From Tubulanus polymorphus (Eukaryota; Nemertea; Palaeonemertea; Tubulaniformes; Tubulanidae), in contig NC_134031.1 of the NCBI RefSeq assembly GCF_964204645.1, forward strand, positions 16,241,307 through 16,305,306: 64,000 nt of DNA, in the 5' to 3' direction. The translations under genes and the position numbers were made by a program. A model generated the notes under the pieces. That model searched no databases and was not told where the DNA came from. It worked only from the letters and a program-made list of their open reading frames with translations. This document shows, piece by piece, positions 36,361 to 49,325 of this stretch (positions are counted from its first letter, which is position 1; each line of letters begins with the position of its first letter).

Positions 36361-37126
36361 CTATGGAATACCTCAAGGGCCATACGAGTTACGTTTTACG
36401 AGATACGATTTACGTTTTACGAGTTACTTATACATTTCCTTGAATATTCGTTACGACTTCCGATGAGTTACGAATTACAACTTAAATACGTTTAACGAAT
36501 TACGAGTTAAGTGTTGGAGTTTCGGTTCGCAAGAGTTCAAGGACAGTGGCCACGTGGTAGGCATTTCACTGTGTGGGTGTAATTATTAGACGAATAACTG
36601 TAACGATGATGGATGGCTGTATGCGGCCCAGTGTTTTCAAAAAATAAATACATTTTTTCTATATTGATTAATCTTGTTCTAATTATTAAAATCATTTCCA
36701 GCTAAGATCTGCATATTGAAATATCGTCTATTAAAATCATCGTGCACGTAACGGGACAGTCATCAGTCAGTGTGAAATGTATTGTCAGCATTTAATAGAT
36801 TTTGTTGAGAAGGTTCGCACAGCAGATGGCCAACGCGCAGATTTTCTGCCCTGTAATAGCCCACTGCAGTCGAGATTGATTCACTATGTACAATAAATTA
36901 CTCTTATTATGCTGTTTGAAATGACAATTCGACTTCATTTTGAAACCCGTTCTTTGAATTTAGCGCGCTTCGGATCCGAAGCCAATTAGTGAAAAACGTG
37001 TAATTCGTAAAACGTAAGTCGTAAAACGTAAGTCGTAACGTATTGTAGGAAATGTAGTAGTAACTCGTAAAACGTAAGTCGTAAAACGTAACTCGTAAGT
37101 CGTATGGCCCTTGAGGTATTCCATAT
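36361..37126. mobile_element. TIR element with ATGGAATACCTCAAGGGCC ends and ACGTAAAACG subterminal repeats
   Basis: The left end TATGGAATACCTCAAGGGCC is matched by the inverse GGCCCTTGAGGTATTCCATA at the right. Next to each end are several copies of TTACGTTTTACGAGTTACG or its inverse. The centre (about 36530-36990) has no coding capacity. It lies between the FOXRED1-like and PH-WW genes. Confidence 0.75.
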
Positions 37127-37784
37127 TAACCACGAATGTGCTCGGAGAACGCCCAAAACCGCGGTGATGAAGTGTCATAGTTTGACAATTCGGTCAAGGT
37201 CGTTGATACAGAAAAAGGGCACAGGGCTGACGGGCGCCTATAAAACTATACTACATCACTGGAGTGCGTCACTGTGATTTACGAGCATTAGGCTAATAGG
37301 AAATAATGCAGGAGAAAGTTTATTTATAGTTGTTGATATCACCCTTTTTACTGTTCTAGATAGGACGACTATGTGGTAGGCCCTAGTCCTAACAGTTTCA
37401 TCCTGTTGGTTTAATTATTAAATGTAAGTTATTTTATTGGAAATCTACTACAATTATGTCTCTCATTCTCTCAATACTTTACTTTCAATTACTTGCTCTT
37501 CTATGGTGATCCGTCAAATCAAATTAATTTCGTGGTAGTCTATATGGCCTCCCTCCCTTATCAAATGATTTTCCTATGACAACTAATTATTGTTGTGTAC
37601 AATAAGTTCACTACAGTACTACTGATCTACGTCAACGAGGTAAATTAACTCAATTTCGGAAAAAGGTCTCTGTTTGTTTAGATCGCAAGAAGAATTAACA
37701 AGTTTAATGTTCGTAAATCGTTCTACTTATTGAATTACCCGTTACAATGTCATCTTATATCAAACCTTTCAATTTCAGAATAAC

Positions 37785-40700
37785 ATGTCGCACGACTCAT
37801 TACCTTCCACTTTAACAGGGCAGATATCCCTGGGTAGTGGTTACTTATGGCGACAAACTTCGATTATGAAAATATGGGAACGAATTTTACTTCATCTGAC
37901 GGTGAGAGGTGCGACTGGTGAAACATACTGTCTCTCTGATAAAGATGACAATTTCAAAGTTGAGGTAGATATCAGGAAATCAAATATCAGAGTATCACAT
38001 AAGAATTTTGATACAAATTACCTATGTATGTATCTGGGTCCCTAAGACTCCTCGATTCCATAAAAACTCCTTTCAAATGGAAAACAAGACTTTACAGGTA
38101 TATACTTGAAACTTCTTCGATTTCAGCAAAATACTAGCCTTTAAAACTTGTAACATATCCATGAAAGTTATATATTGGCACACTCCCATCAGTAACCTAT
38201 ATCTACTAGGTCATATTATGTAGTACAGCTTCTTTTTTACTTTCTCTTATGCTGCAACCGCCATTTTAATGACATGTAGACACAAATATATCAGTTAATA
38301 TCAAGACAGTGTTTTCTTGTGTATATCATAGTCTAGAGGAAACTATTAGTTTGTACTTGTACGGTAAACTATCCCTAAATCGTTACAGTTGGGACCAGGA
38401 TTTGTTTTTACCCAATTAGGCGGTTACTGATTAAGAAACCGAGATTGGTTAGTGTGTTAGATAACAAATTTGCTTACTAAACCTCTGAATTAACGGTTTA
38501 CTGAGATAAACAATGCCGATTTAGGAGAAGTCTACAGCAAATGGGATATGAAAGTGATGCAAACCCTTCCTTGAAATTTTCTCATTTAAAACTATTTGAA
38601 AACTCCTTATCTCCAGGAATGACCGATCAGTAGGGACCCTGTGTATGTATGTATGTATGTATGTATGTATGTATGGGTATTGGTTTGCCTGCTCAGTCAT
38701 TGATAGCGGATCCATTATCATTTTCAAATGCCATAAAAACAGTGTAAACTTATCAGCTAGTTTGATACAGTAGACATTATAACCGCGCTATCTTTCTTTT
38801 ATTGCTTTTTACTGGTAGATTTCCGAAAATTAATATTGTCAAATTTTGATTGTTTTTCTCCTTCAAGTTTTATCGCGCCGAAGTGTTTGTGGTGATGTCG
38901 AAGAAAAAGGCCAAAGACAATCTGACGTTTCTCGTGAAATTCGAACGCCGCCAGAAAAAATCCATGGAATGGAAATTCAGAGCCGCTAACATCCAAGAGT
39001 TAAGAGAGTGGCTAATAAGATTTGGCGTCAGGGAACGTGGACTGTACTCGAACGGAGATCCGACTGTAGCTGTTAGTATAACATCCACCTGCTTTTCTTA
39101 ACGGGTACCAGCAAAGCTACTGCGGCAAGTGAAATTCCACCCGAATCCACCAGGTTTCAGTCAAGACGTCAATCCTGTATTAGTTTTACTTTGTAATTGA
39201 GTACGACAGCCACAAACCAAGCTGTATTTGTTCTTCAACTGAATCAAAATCTAGCAATGATTTCTCAAATGATATGGATGATGTACGAAAAATGTGCTAT
39301 TTAATGCACTCTTATTATGAGTAATCTGAATATTATATAGATGCTTGATTTTCCTAATTTTTGGATCGGGATCAATTGGGGAAAACTTGAGATCAAAGTT
39401 GATGATAATGAACAAATTTTGATCGAGTATATCTCTTCTGATAGTTAAGTGGCGCGATCTGTGGGAGTAGCTGGGTTCGCTGGTACTGCCGGAGTAGCTG
39501 AGTATACTGGTACTCCTTTCCTTTAATCACTAAATGTATGTGTGTTATTTTTCATATTTGGTAATCAGCCTGTCGAGAGCTGGATCGGCAAATGGGACGT
39601 CATCCATCCAGACATGATCACCTCACAGTTACAGAATGCTGAAACGGAAGCTATTATCAGTAGACATACGCAAAGACAAGAACTGCCACCTAGTGATGAA
39701 TTACCGACGTATGAACAAGCTATCGGATGGATGCCGTGGGTTGTGGAAGCGACTACGGTATGTCTGTTGATGGATGGAGTATTTATGATTCGATGAAGGA
39801 ATGAACTGCCCGGGGCCCTTCACTCTTTAATGCATTCCTAAAGAAATGGAGAAAAAGTATCCACTTCACTGGGGTAGAAAACATTACCGCATATAATCTA
39901 GGCCCTTTTTTCGTTTGTCGAAAAGAATTGTATCATCAAAAGCATTGTCATGAAAAGCGCGGTCTGCAAATTTTTTGGATCTGGGAAGAGGATGTCCTGT
40001 TATCTTACTTAAGAAGAAGTGAAGGCCCCGGGAAAAATTGCTTTCTTCTTTCACCACGTTGATAACAATACTGAATGTAGTACGATGAATTCTTATGCGT
40101 ATTTATTTAGCAAAGACCTGAAACTGGGCTGTCATTGAGACCATTACCGGAATTCGTTCAAGTAAGACGACAGTTCGACGATAGTTTTCTACCTCCGATG
40201 GCAGCTGCCGTTAAGTGGCCAGTCAGCATCGGTATCGGCGAAGAAATCGGTCTTCCGACGGATGTGCAACAAATCTGGTGTTCGGATACTAATCGGTACA
40301 TGTACATGAATCACAGTAGTAGAGAAGTATTCTGGGAGGACCCGCGCCCTCCGAAGTCTCCGGTTCCGGTCGTCAGTTTGAAAGTGAGTTTTTCGAGCTA
40401 GTTGTAAGATAAAAACCGACTACATACGAATAAAGATTTGAAATTAAAATTATGGTCGAGAGTAGAATTTTAAAAATGACGCATAATGTTTTGGACTCTC
40501 TAAAGACCACTGCCAAGTAGTCTCTACAGAGAGTTCGAAACATTGTGTCCATAAATTTTCTATTTTGATTCTTAAGATTAAAAGAAATGATTTTGCAAAT
40601 TGTTCTAAATAGAGGGTTTTAATCTTATTATTGATTCTCCATATCTGATTGCGGCTATTCTACCTTTAATTGAGTGAATTCCATCTAATTTGAGTGTTAT

Positions 40701-43700
40701 TTTTCAGCTTTCTTTCACATACGTTATTTTAATTAAGATTTTCGATGATTATGATCACTATTTACTTTAAGCAAATACATGTTGGTGACAACCGGAAACT
40801 GCGCATTAAAGTATCACCTTTTGCCACTACTACCCTGGTTGATCTACAGAATATTGTCATAGAAGGAAAAATCAAGGTATCTAACAGGGGCGTACAGCAA
40901 GGGGGTTTATTCAAACCACCCAAATCCGAAGAAGGTTTTGAGGGTTTGACGATGTAGATCGGGGACACCCCTGTCTAGGCCTACTGTGCGTTACTTAACA
41001 AACACTTCATTACACACAGTACACAAGGCATTAACGTGCTGTTTATGTTTTTGAAAAGCCTCACGGAGTTGAGATTAAGGCAGATGGTATAACTGGTGCC
41101 CACGGTAGAGAAGGTCAACGTGGGATTTGCGGTTATCGTGGTGAGGACGGACGAGATGGTGAGTAGATATCCTTATTAGGATGAGTACCCGTATTGTGCA
41201 TTTGTTTCGATGTTAAAGTTTTTTCTGCATTGTAGGAATTTCTAAGGGAAGTCACGGATCTGCCGGCCATAAAGGCGGTCCAGGGGGTCCTGGTGAAAGG
41301 GGCGCGTGTGGTCTAGTCGGTACAAATGCTAGTGATTTGGATATATCTATCGATGGCGACGCATCTGCATTAGCAGTTCATGGCACAGTTGATGTTGTCG
41401 CATGTCTTGGCGGATTGAAAAATGAACATGTGCTCTATCTGGATGCTCGAGGTGGAGATGGAGGCAGAGGTGGAGATGGTGGAACAGGTACTCAGATTTT
41501 AATTAATAAAATAAATATCAGCAATTTTTCCAGTGACAACAGTACTAAGTTATTAGTTTTTTCTAAGTTATTAGGTTTTATTGCTGATCTACCCTCTTGA
41601 AACTGTTTATGATTATTTTTTAATTACATTCATGAATCAGTGCCAAGGTGTTTGTTAACATCTTTAAGATTGTTTTATTCGGAATATGCCGAAGAAACCA
41701 GATGAGATTATAACCTCTTTGTAACTTTAAGAGGTGTTTATTTGATAACAGGAGGTACTGGTGGAAGTGGAGGTCGTGGAGGTGATGGCGCGAAGGGTCA
41801 AAGAGGTCACAATGGTTATTCAACTGGTGCTAGAGGTGGTAAAGGAGGTACCGGAGGTGATGGAGGTCCTGGTGGAGATGGAGGAGATGGTGGTCGCGGT
41901 GGAGATGGAGGTAATGGAGCTTGGTCTGGTGATGGCGGGGATGTCAGTGTTACTGCTTATGATCCATTGCTATTTATGTTATGTGAGGTCAGTCTTTCTA
42001 TAATTCTGTGTCGATAAACCTGATTCCGATTTTCGATATGATTTACACGTTTTTCAAATTACAGGTGGATGCATGTCCCGGAATTCCTGGAAGACATGGT
42101 GACGGAGGTCACGGGGGTGCTGGTGGTTTGGGTAGTCCAGGAGGTATTGGTGGACGAGGTGGTCGTGGTGGTAGTGGTGGATCAGGCGGCGTCAACGGCT
42201 CGTCTGGTAGTTCTGGTTCGAGAGGAGACCCTGGCCTCAATGGTAGGTTCATAGATACATCTGTCTACATTAGTCGTAGGTCATTTTCTATTTCACCATA
42301 TTGTTTGGCTTTGTTTTGATAACTGCTGGATAATTACTGCTTTGTTTTAGGTCGGAATGGACATAGTGGGTGTCCTGGATTAGCTGGGAGGGATGGTATA
42401 GATGGAAAGTCTGGAATGTGTGGTAGTATCATTTGGAAACTGATGGATCCTGCATCCAAAACTATTGTCTTAGAGACTGGAACTCGGTATAACTTGCTTA
42501 CTCAAACGTACACTGTAAGTGTAGCATATCTAATGATATTGAAAAGAATGAATGCACAACACATTTTAGACTGAAAGTTTGAATCAGAATTGAAATGTGA
42601 ATAAAAAGTTTATTGCCAGTTAATTGCAATATTTCAATACTTTATTGAGTAAAAGGCCATGAAATAATATGTTAAGTTTCCTTCTAAGAGATCATAAATA
42701 CGTAATAAATGAATGATCCCTAAGTATGAGTGTGATTTGAATCTAACTGTCATTTAGGTGAGTTCAGAGATCGATGATGGAATATTTGAACCGAATGAGA
42801 GAATATTTGTGTCCGATGTTTTAGTGATGAATATCGGTGGAATGTTTGCACCGGCCGGAGCACAAGTTCATTTCCCGTCTACGAACACCGTCAATTTCCA
42901 TCCCATCGTTCATACATTGCCGAGGGTAAATATAGAATTCCTGTCTAGCAGATGTTATTTGGAAAATACGTATCTGAAATCGAATGGAAATAATTCGAAG
43001 GAATTGTTGAAAAAAAATGTATTTTTGATAAACATAATATGATCGCAAAGTAATTATATGTATAACCAGAAAATAATACTGGTATGATGACAATACCTTT
43101 ATGTATATTGAAAATAAGAAGCCTGAAGAAAGTCTTGGAAGTACGAACTATGCGTTTTCCTGAGGTTCGGTACAATCAAGCATGCCTAGCCCATGAATGC
43201 ACAGCCTTTTAAAGGTGCCTCACTACCAGATACTGACGATCCTAGACGGATAAATAACATCCAATTCACAGGGCTCTAAACAAAATAATTTTTTAATGTA
43301 GATGGAAATAAATGAGGAGTGGATGGTACCGACTAGATATATCGGTCGTATCCGTGACATTTCGTCTCCCAATTGTCCGGGTCCGTACATTGGAGAAGCA
43401 ACTGTCGAATCAAGAGTTCACGTAATGAACAGACCATTCTACGCAGTAAGTTTGATGATCTTAGGAAGAAACAACCAAAATTCAATCATCAATAGTAGTT
43501 AATGATTTGCTAACTTTAATGCTTATTTATAGGGTTTTAATAAAGTAACTTTAAAAGTGCAGTATCCTATAAAAATAGAGGGACTGAAAGTGCCTAGTCA
43601 GATGGGCAGAGGTGAAGAGGCAAACGTCACAGTTATAGTAAGTTTCACTTTTGACATGCACTTACCCTTTCAAATTTCTGTTTCAACTCATCGTTCTAAT

Positions 43701-46700
43701 TTCGTAGTTGAGAAATATATCTACGATGCGTTATGGAGAAGGTTCAGATAGCGGTGGATTCATTGAGGTCAAGGTAAATCTAAAATGCTTTCAAATTTAA
43801 AGAAAGTTTCGATCCGAAATTTCACAGAGCGTCTGCCTTTATTCAGCTTCGTTTAGATCGACGATTGTTACCAGTTCCGAGGGCAGATATGATGCAAAAT
43901 AGACTGTTACCTTACTCCATGACCTTTGATCCGGCCCAGCGGGACAGCGTTTTGATAAAAGTAAGTGAAATGGTTTAGCATTGGACTTCATGATAAACTA
44001 TTTCCAATTTTTGATGTAAGCCTACTTATCATTGTAGATTTTGAATATTGATGCCAATTCAACGCTGGAAATTACGATACCCGTCTATGTCGAAGGAAAG
44101 TCTGAACTTTTTGAAAGGATGCTTTTACAGTCGGACCTGTTTCTGGTAAGCTATTCGCTATGGATCTCGTGAACATCTATACCGTGAGAAGGCGCCAAAT
44201 CGAAATTAGCAGCAAGTCAACCAAAACACAACGCAATACTCTTCATATATTTCAAGTAACATTAAAGCACAGGTTGTCTTAGTATGAACTAGTTATTCGG
44301 GTTTTATCAGGAGCCAATTTCACAAACTAGTGACCCTAAGTCTACGATTCCTACTGGCGGTGTTTTTGTTACTTGGTTTTCAAGATTCCCCACAGGAAAA
44401 TATCACAAGAAGTGAAATCCTGTGATATTAAATCAACTTTTCAACTGACAGCTGGTCATTTAACAATAAACGTACACAATGGAAGAATCCCAGTTTTTGG
44501 TTCGACTCCATTTTCATAGCCTTTCAATATTTGTTACTTGGTTTTCAAGATTCCCCACAGGAAAATATCACAAGAAGTGAAATCCTGTGATATTAAATCA
44601 ACTTTTCAACTGACAGCTGGTCATTTAACAATAAACGTACACAATGGAAGAATCCCAGTTTTTGGTTCGACTCCATTTTCATAGCCTTTCAATATTTCAT
44701 CCTTGAGCAAACCTAAGCCTTAACCCCCAAAGATTAATTTCAATTATAGTGAATGAATGATAATTAATCTAAAAGCTTGGATAACACATTTTCTGCGACA
44801 CCCGGTAGTAAAATCCTATAAAATTTATATGTATTCAATTATTTGCTTCGAATTAATTTTCTTATTTCACAGCGAGGAAAACTGATCGAATATCAACAGG
44901 AATTCATTCGCGTGTGTCCGTATTACGTGAAACGCGAGCCGCCCGGCGACGTGCTGTTCATCACCGGGCCGCAGATTTCGCGACATCGATTCATCATGTG
45001 GCAAACTTTATTCGAATATCTAAACGTAACGCTCGATTTCTGGGATACGGAACGTTACGGAGGCGTTTCTTGGAATTCTCGTCATCAACGTCATGATGTA
45101 CGTATACCATACTGCGCGTCGATCGAACTGTAAACCTTTTCTAACTCGGACCGACATAATTGGTCTGAGGTTAGCAAAGTTGAGGATAGGAAAATATGTT
45201 AGTCAGAAAAATCATTTCCAAGTTGGTCATGTCCGATTGAGGTGAGGTTTACTGTATCAGAACACCAGGGGCCGGTTTCACAGTTGTTGTTTAAATTTGA
45301 CTAAAGAATTTAAATCAGTTCATTTTCTATATTCTAACCCTCGAGGAGCCGGATCCCTTAGTTCTTATTTTGTCAGTTTGTAGAAATCCCTTGGTGTATC
45401 TATTTTACATTTAGCCTCTTGAGGAACACCTAATGTCTATTTCAACTTTGTTTGTGAACGTCAGGTTGCCTATCTCAGTTAGTTTTAGTAGTACATACCT
45501 GATATAGGTCTTGATAAGACCAAAATGGATGGGTAGTTGATTTTTTAAAAGGATTTTACTCTGTATTCAACGATTACCAAAAATCCTCCTTTGAATGTTG
45601 AAATGGACATTAGTAATGAAACCTATATACCGCTGACCGCATTAGTTATCATATAGCGATGGTATGAGTCGGCGCGCTCTTATCAAATCTTTGCGAATCG
45701 ATGTTAAAATCTTTGAATTCTTCGTTTGTTGCTTCAGGTGAGCTGGGTTAATCGGTATCGCGGCCGGCTTATCGTCTACCCACTAGCCAACATATACTCA
45801 TTCAACCCCGACGACATCGCGTCTCATTTTTGCGACGAAGAATTTCTCAGTCAAGATTCCGGAATGTTGCTGCTGAGTAAGGATTTCTCCAAAAGCAAAT
45901 ACATGTCTTTGGCTATGATGACGCATTTGGCGCGGTCGGTTACACCGGTCAATGTCGATGAGTTATACAGGGGATCCCATCTATGTCACCCGAAAAGTTG
46001 TTGTGTCCCTGGAAAACCAGCACAATCGTAAGTTTCACTCTGTATTCTAGCGTCACTCTAGTTTTTTCTATTGAGTGTACCCGCTACGTTGTTAAGCTAC
46101 TTATACACTAGTAGCGAAAGCTCGTACTTTTAAAAGAATCAAGTTTATCTTCAAAGAAATTTTTGTCTTAACGTTTGCTGACTCGCAAATTTTTTCACTA
46201 TAAAGTATCCCATTCAAAATAAGATTAACAAAATTTAAGAATCGAATAGCCAAGGGTGAGTTTTATAGACTGATATTATCTTACCCTGGGGGCTAACTCA
46301 ATTAATTTGCAACCGAGTTAACCCCTGTGTTAAAGCTAATACTGGTCTATAAAACCGACCCCAGGAAGTTAGGTGGAATCAGTCCACTCAGAACATGCAT
46401 CCTGTTTATTCCCAATTCCTGTGTCTGACAGCAATCCATATTTAAAGGTTCCGTACCTAGACAACATTCTCGCTACATAACATTATTTAGCTGAACAGAG
46501 CAAAATAAATTTTCTCGCAATCACATTGCAGGAAAGCTAAAAAGATTTTCAAATTCGTCGAGAAAATTCACCCCGAGTATGGGCACGTGATATTCAACCA
46601 GACCATCGATTATAAAAAGTTACGCGGATTGTTGTATAGTTACGGTCATCTAGATCTACGACGCCTGCCTGTAGGTCGTTCGTCACGGATGTTGCTCGCT

Positions 46701-47982
46701 TACGATCCAAATCTCATGAAATTAGGTGAGGATGACGCTTGCCACACACCAGCAGCCACCGAAGTTCCTCTCGCTAGTTTTTTCGGACAGGTAAAACTGT
46801 AGAATACTGCCGTATTAGACCTCATGATGAACTAATCCAGGGTCCCTACAGATCGATCATTCTTGAATACATATATAAGGATTTTAAAGGAGAAAATTTC
46901 AAGGAAATGTCTGCATCACTTTCATATCCCAATTACTTATTTCTCAGTAAACCATGAATTCAGTGGTTTTGTAAGCAAATTTCTATTACTGGGTAATAGC
47001 CCATTTCTCAAAATTGAAGGAGTTTTAAAAGCATTTTTGGCATTTTGCTCGAATTAAAGGTGTTTCAAACTTATTGAAAAGCATTTTCTGTTAAGAGGAG
47101 TTTTTAAGGAATCAAGGAGTCGTATAGGGACCATATTACATTTATAATGACTATTTGAATCTACGTATTGTAGGTGATGCTTATGGTAATCCAAGGACTT
47201 CCATTGTCGAAGAAAATAGAATTGTTGAATCCTGAACTGCTGAGCACTCCTCGACCGAAATTCGTGACACCGAAAGGCGATGAATTTACATTAAGACAGC
47301 TCATAGCGGTGTCTCTAGAAGAGCATTTACTTTATGAAGTGATGGCTAAACTAAAGGTTGAATAGATATTAGTTGTATGATATATACCAAAGCTATATTC
47401 ACTACGATAGGCAGATAAAACAAACGGCTAGTTAGTTACCTAATCTTTGGTGATAAGCTATTAAAATTGGATGGGCTTAATGAAAATTATCCGATCATGT
47501 AACAAACGGCGTGCTTGAATTACTGCAGTGAATGTATTTTTCAGGCTTCCGATTTGGTGCAACGACTCATCGAAGAGGTGACGGCGCAACCAGATTATTT
47601 CAGCGGTGAAGATGTTGGTCCGTATATATATCTAGCGTTGATGTCATTGATGAAAGCGGCCGACGATTGTCCTTCGAGCTACCGATGTCAAATAAAAGAT
47701 CGTTTCGAACAGATTTACAACATACTGAAACAGGTATGCGATGCAATCGTTCGCGAGTGGATGCGCTTGAATCATTGAAATTTCATAACGTATTTAATGT
47801 TTCTATTACAGAACGACGGCGCGCATAAAGAGTACAAGAATCAAGCGAAGAAGATGCTGTCGGATAAAGCGCGCATCACGTTTCAAATATTGTTGAATCA
47901 AAAGAATCTGATTCATTGCCATCGTTTGATGTTCAAAGACAAAATGTACGACCTCAAACATGCAGCTGATGCAGAGGTTTAA
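37785..47982 (+). CDS. Uncharacterised PH-WW-glycine-repeat protein
   Basis: Family not recognised. Exons: 37785-37901, 38868-39071, 39569-39757, 40111-40383, 40772-40876, 41059-41158, 41236-41487, 41752-41987, 42065-42242, 42351-42514, 42758-42925, 43302-43445, 43533-43637, 43708-43773, 43847-43960, 44038-44145, 44873-45097, 45738-46027, 46532-46790, 47174-47356, 47545-47733, 47812-47982; they join in frame to 1279 residues. Residues 18-105 look like a PH domain (GYLWRQ, then LREWLIRF). LPTY at 152-155 is a WW ligand. 218-251 is WW-like (YMNHSSREVFWEDP; first Trp missing). About 305-575 is Gly-X-Y, mostly GGX and poor in Pro, broken by two non-glycine inserts. After that come beta-sandwich-like stretches (DDGIFEPNERI, then MNIGG) and a region near 866 starting GDVLFITGPQ. 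No signal peptide, so probably cytosolic. The exon 1 donor and exon 20 donor (gttgaa) are the least certain. An untranslated exon upstream is implied by the acceptor at 37778. Confidence 0.85.
38390..38642. mobile_element. MITE with AGGGTCCC/GTAGGGACC ends, copy 2 (inverted)
   Basis: It runs opposite to copy 1: TTGGGACCAGGATTTGTTT at the left, GATCAGTAGGGACCCTG at the right, with GGGATATGAAAGTGATGCA as the inverse of the shared inner text. It lies in the first intron of the PH-WW gene. Confidence 0.65.
38643..38675. repeat. (GTAT)n microsatellite
   Basis: Eight tandem GTAT units directly beyond the right end of the MITE. Confidence 0.95.
44366..44695 (+). repeat. Exact 165-bp tandem duplication
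   Basis: The 165 bases at 44366-44530 are repeated without any difference I can see at 44531-44695, in the intron between exons at 44038-44145 and 44873-45097. Both units start TTGTTACTTGGTTTTCAAG. Recent duplication or an assembly artefact. Confidence 0.9.
45128..45257. mobile_element. Pogo/Tigger-like MITE
   Basis: Left end CTGTAAACCTTTTCTAACTC, right end CAATCGGACATGACC-like arms in inverse order (GTCCGATTGAGGTGAGGTTT then ACTGT). AACTCGGACC and GGTCATGTCCGA pair. Type inferred from the ACTGTAAACC end. Confidence 0.5.
46257..46364. mobile_element. Foldback MITE, TATAGACTGGTATTA family
   Basis: AGTTTTATAGACTGATATTA pairs with TAATACTGGTCTATAAAACC; inner arms ACCCTGGGGG and CCCCTGTG. It lies in the PH-WW gene intron between 46027 and 46532. 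Confidence 0.7.
46839..47133. mobile_element. MITE with AGGGTCCC/GTATAGGGACC ends, copy 3
   Basis: Left end AGGGTCCCTACAGATCGATC, right end GGAGTCGTATAGGGACCAT. The stretch TCTGCATCACTTTCATATCC is identical to that of copy 1. In the intron between 46790 and 47174. Confidence 0.65.
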
Positions 47983-49325
47983 TTTATGAACTACCAAGTC
48001 GTTTTCTGATATAAACTGTAATGAAATCGGTTCAGTTTCGTTTGGCAAATATTTCTGACACATTTTAAGGTCAGAAATTATCAATTGTTGCTTTAAAAAA
48101 GAAATTGAGATTACTGAACTGAAATGACGTGAATAACAAAATTATCATACCATTTGGTGTTCACTCAGGTTTCACTGTATTTTGCAATTGGACTATCATG
48201 TCTCCCATTTTTTGTGCAATTAAGAAACAATATCGTTTCGATGATTTACGACAGATTGTTGATAAAATTCGTATTTATTTTATGTAATTGATATAAATTG
48301 TATGTCCTTTGTACATTGTCTTGTTTTTATATACCCAGTAGATTCTTCCTACTCAATAAACTTGTTGAAAATTTGTCGGACCTAAGTCAAGCAATATCAA
48401 AGTTGAATGTTCTCGTAGGGCACCTTTTCAATATCTGCTGATTCTTAAGTCTTGTCCACTCTAGCCAGAGTTGAGACTCAATGGAGTCTATGCTTGTAAA
48501 TGACAATTTTCAGAGACTAAAAATAAAAACAAACTTAATTGGATTCATTATTCAGTTCTCGATTTATTTTTCAAAATCAAATCTCAATAGATACACGTAA
48601 AACATATTTGAATTGAGTTAAACATCCTGATCCAACATTTCGAATAAGCGACTATAAAAATATATCAGTTTAGAACAAATTGCATTCTTGTAGTATACGT
48701 TTCAACAAACAACTGAAAAAAAATCTCACTATATTTCTAACATCCGACAAAAAACATTTCATAAATACACCACACTTTAACCAACAAATAAAACCAGACA
48801 TTTATACTAATGTCAACCAAAAATCCATAGCCCTAGAACACACCACATTTTTTGAGTGACACATTAAATACATTAATGGAATAAAACTGAAATCTACTTG
48901 CTTCTTGCTATTTTCTTAAGTTAAAATGCTGACCATAAGAATTTTATTGTTCTAAATAATTGGTCTCCAAAATAACCAAGCATGTCCTGGATAGTCCACA
49001 TACATTAAAGGTGGCTAATACAAATAGTCGACTATAATCAACTTAAAGCTGCCATCAATCAGATGATTTTTAATCAAAATACTGAATAAGTAAAATATAT
49101 TTAAGTTCTTAATACAGCGTGGTTGACTCTGCCCTTTTGGTAGCGACTAGACCATAAAACTTCACAGCACACAGGAAATAATAACATTTAATTATGGACC
49201 CAATTGTACTCGCATTTAAGGTAGAATTCTTAAGTGAGCATTTCCTAGTCAAATGTAATCAGCAATTAAACTGAGTCCTCAACAACCCCTGAGTTAATCA
49301 ATTACGGGGTTCAAATAACCCACTT
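47983..49325. other. Convergent 3' region of PH-WW gene and FOXRED1
   Basis: The two genes meet tail to tail with 1.34 kb between stop codons. An AATAAA at 48355-48360 on the plus strand is the likely polyadenylation signal of the PH-WW gene (3' UTR about 390 bases). FOXRED1 3' UTR should read leftward from 49326; several minus-strand AATAAA candidates (for example near 48942) are present. No repeat or exon seen. Confidence 0.55.

Noticed and set aside
41761-42003. Met/Val/Glu-rich frame over the glycine-repeat exon
   Set aside because: It is the +1 shadow of the GGX repeats; the glycine frame splices on both sides in phase.
43827-43846. Earlier acceptor (after TTTCACAG) for the PH-WW gene exon ending at 43960
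   Set aside because: It puts the exon out of frame with a stop; the next AG after TTTATTC gives an open phase-0 exon.
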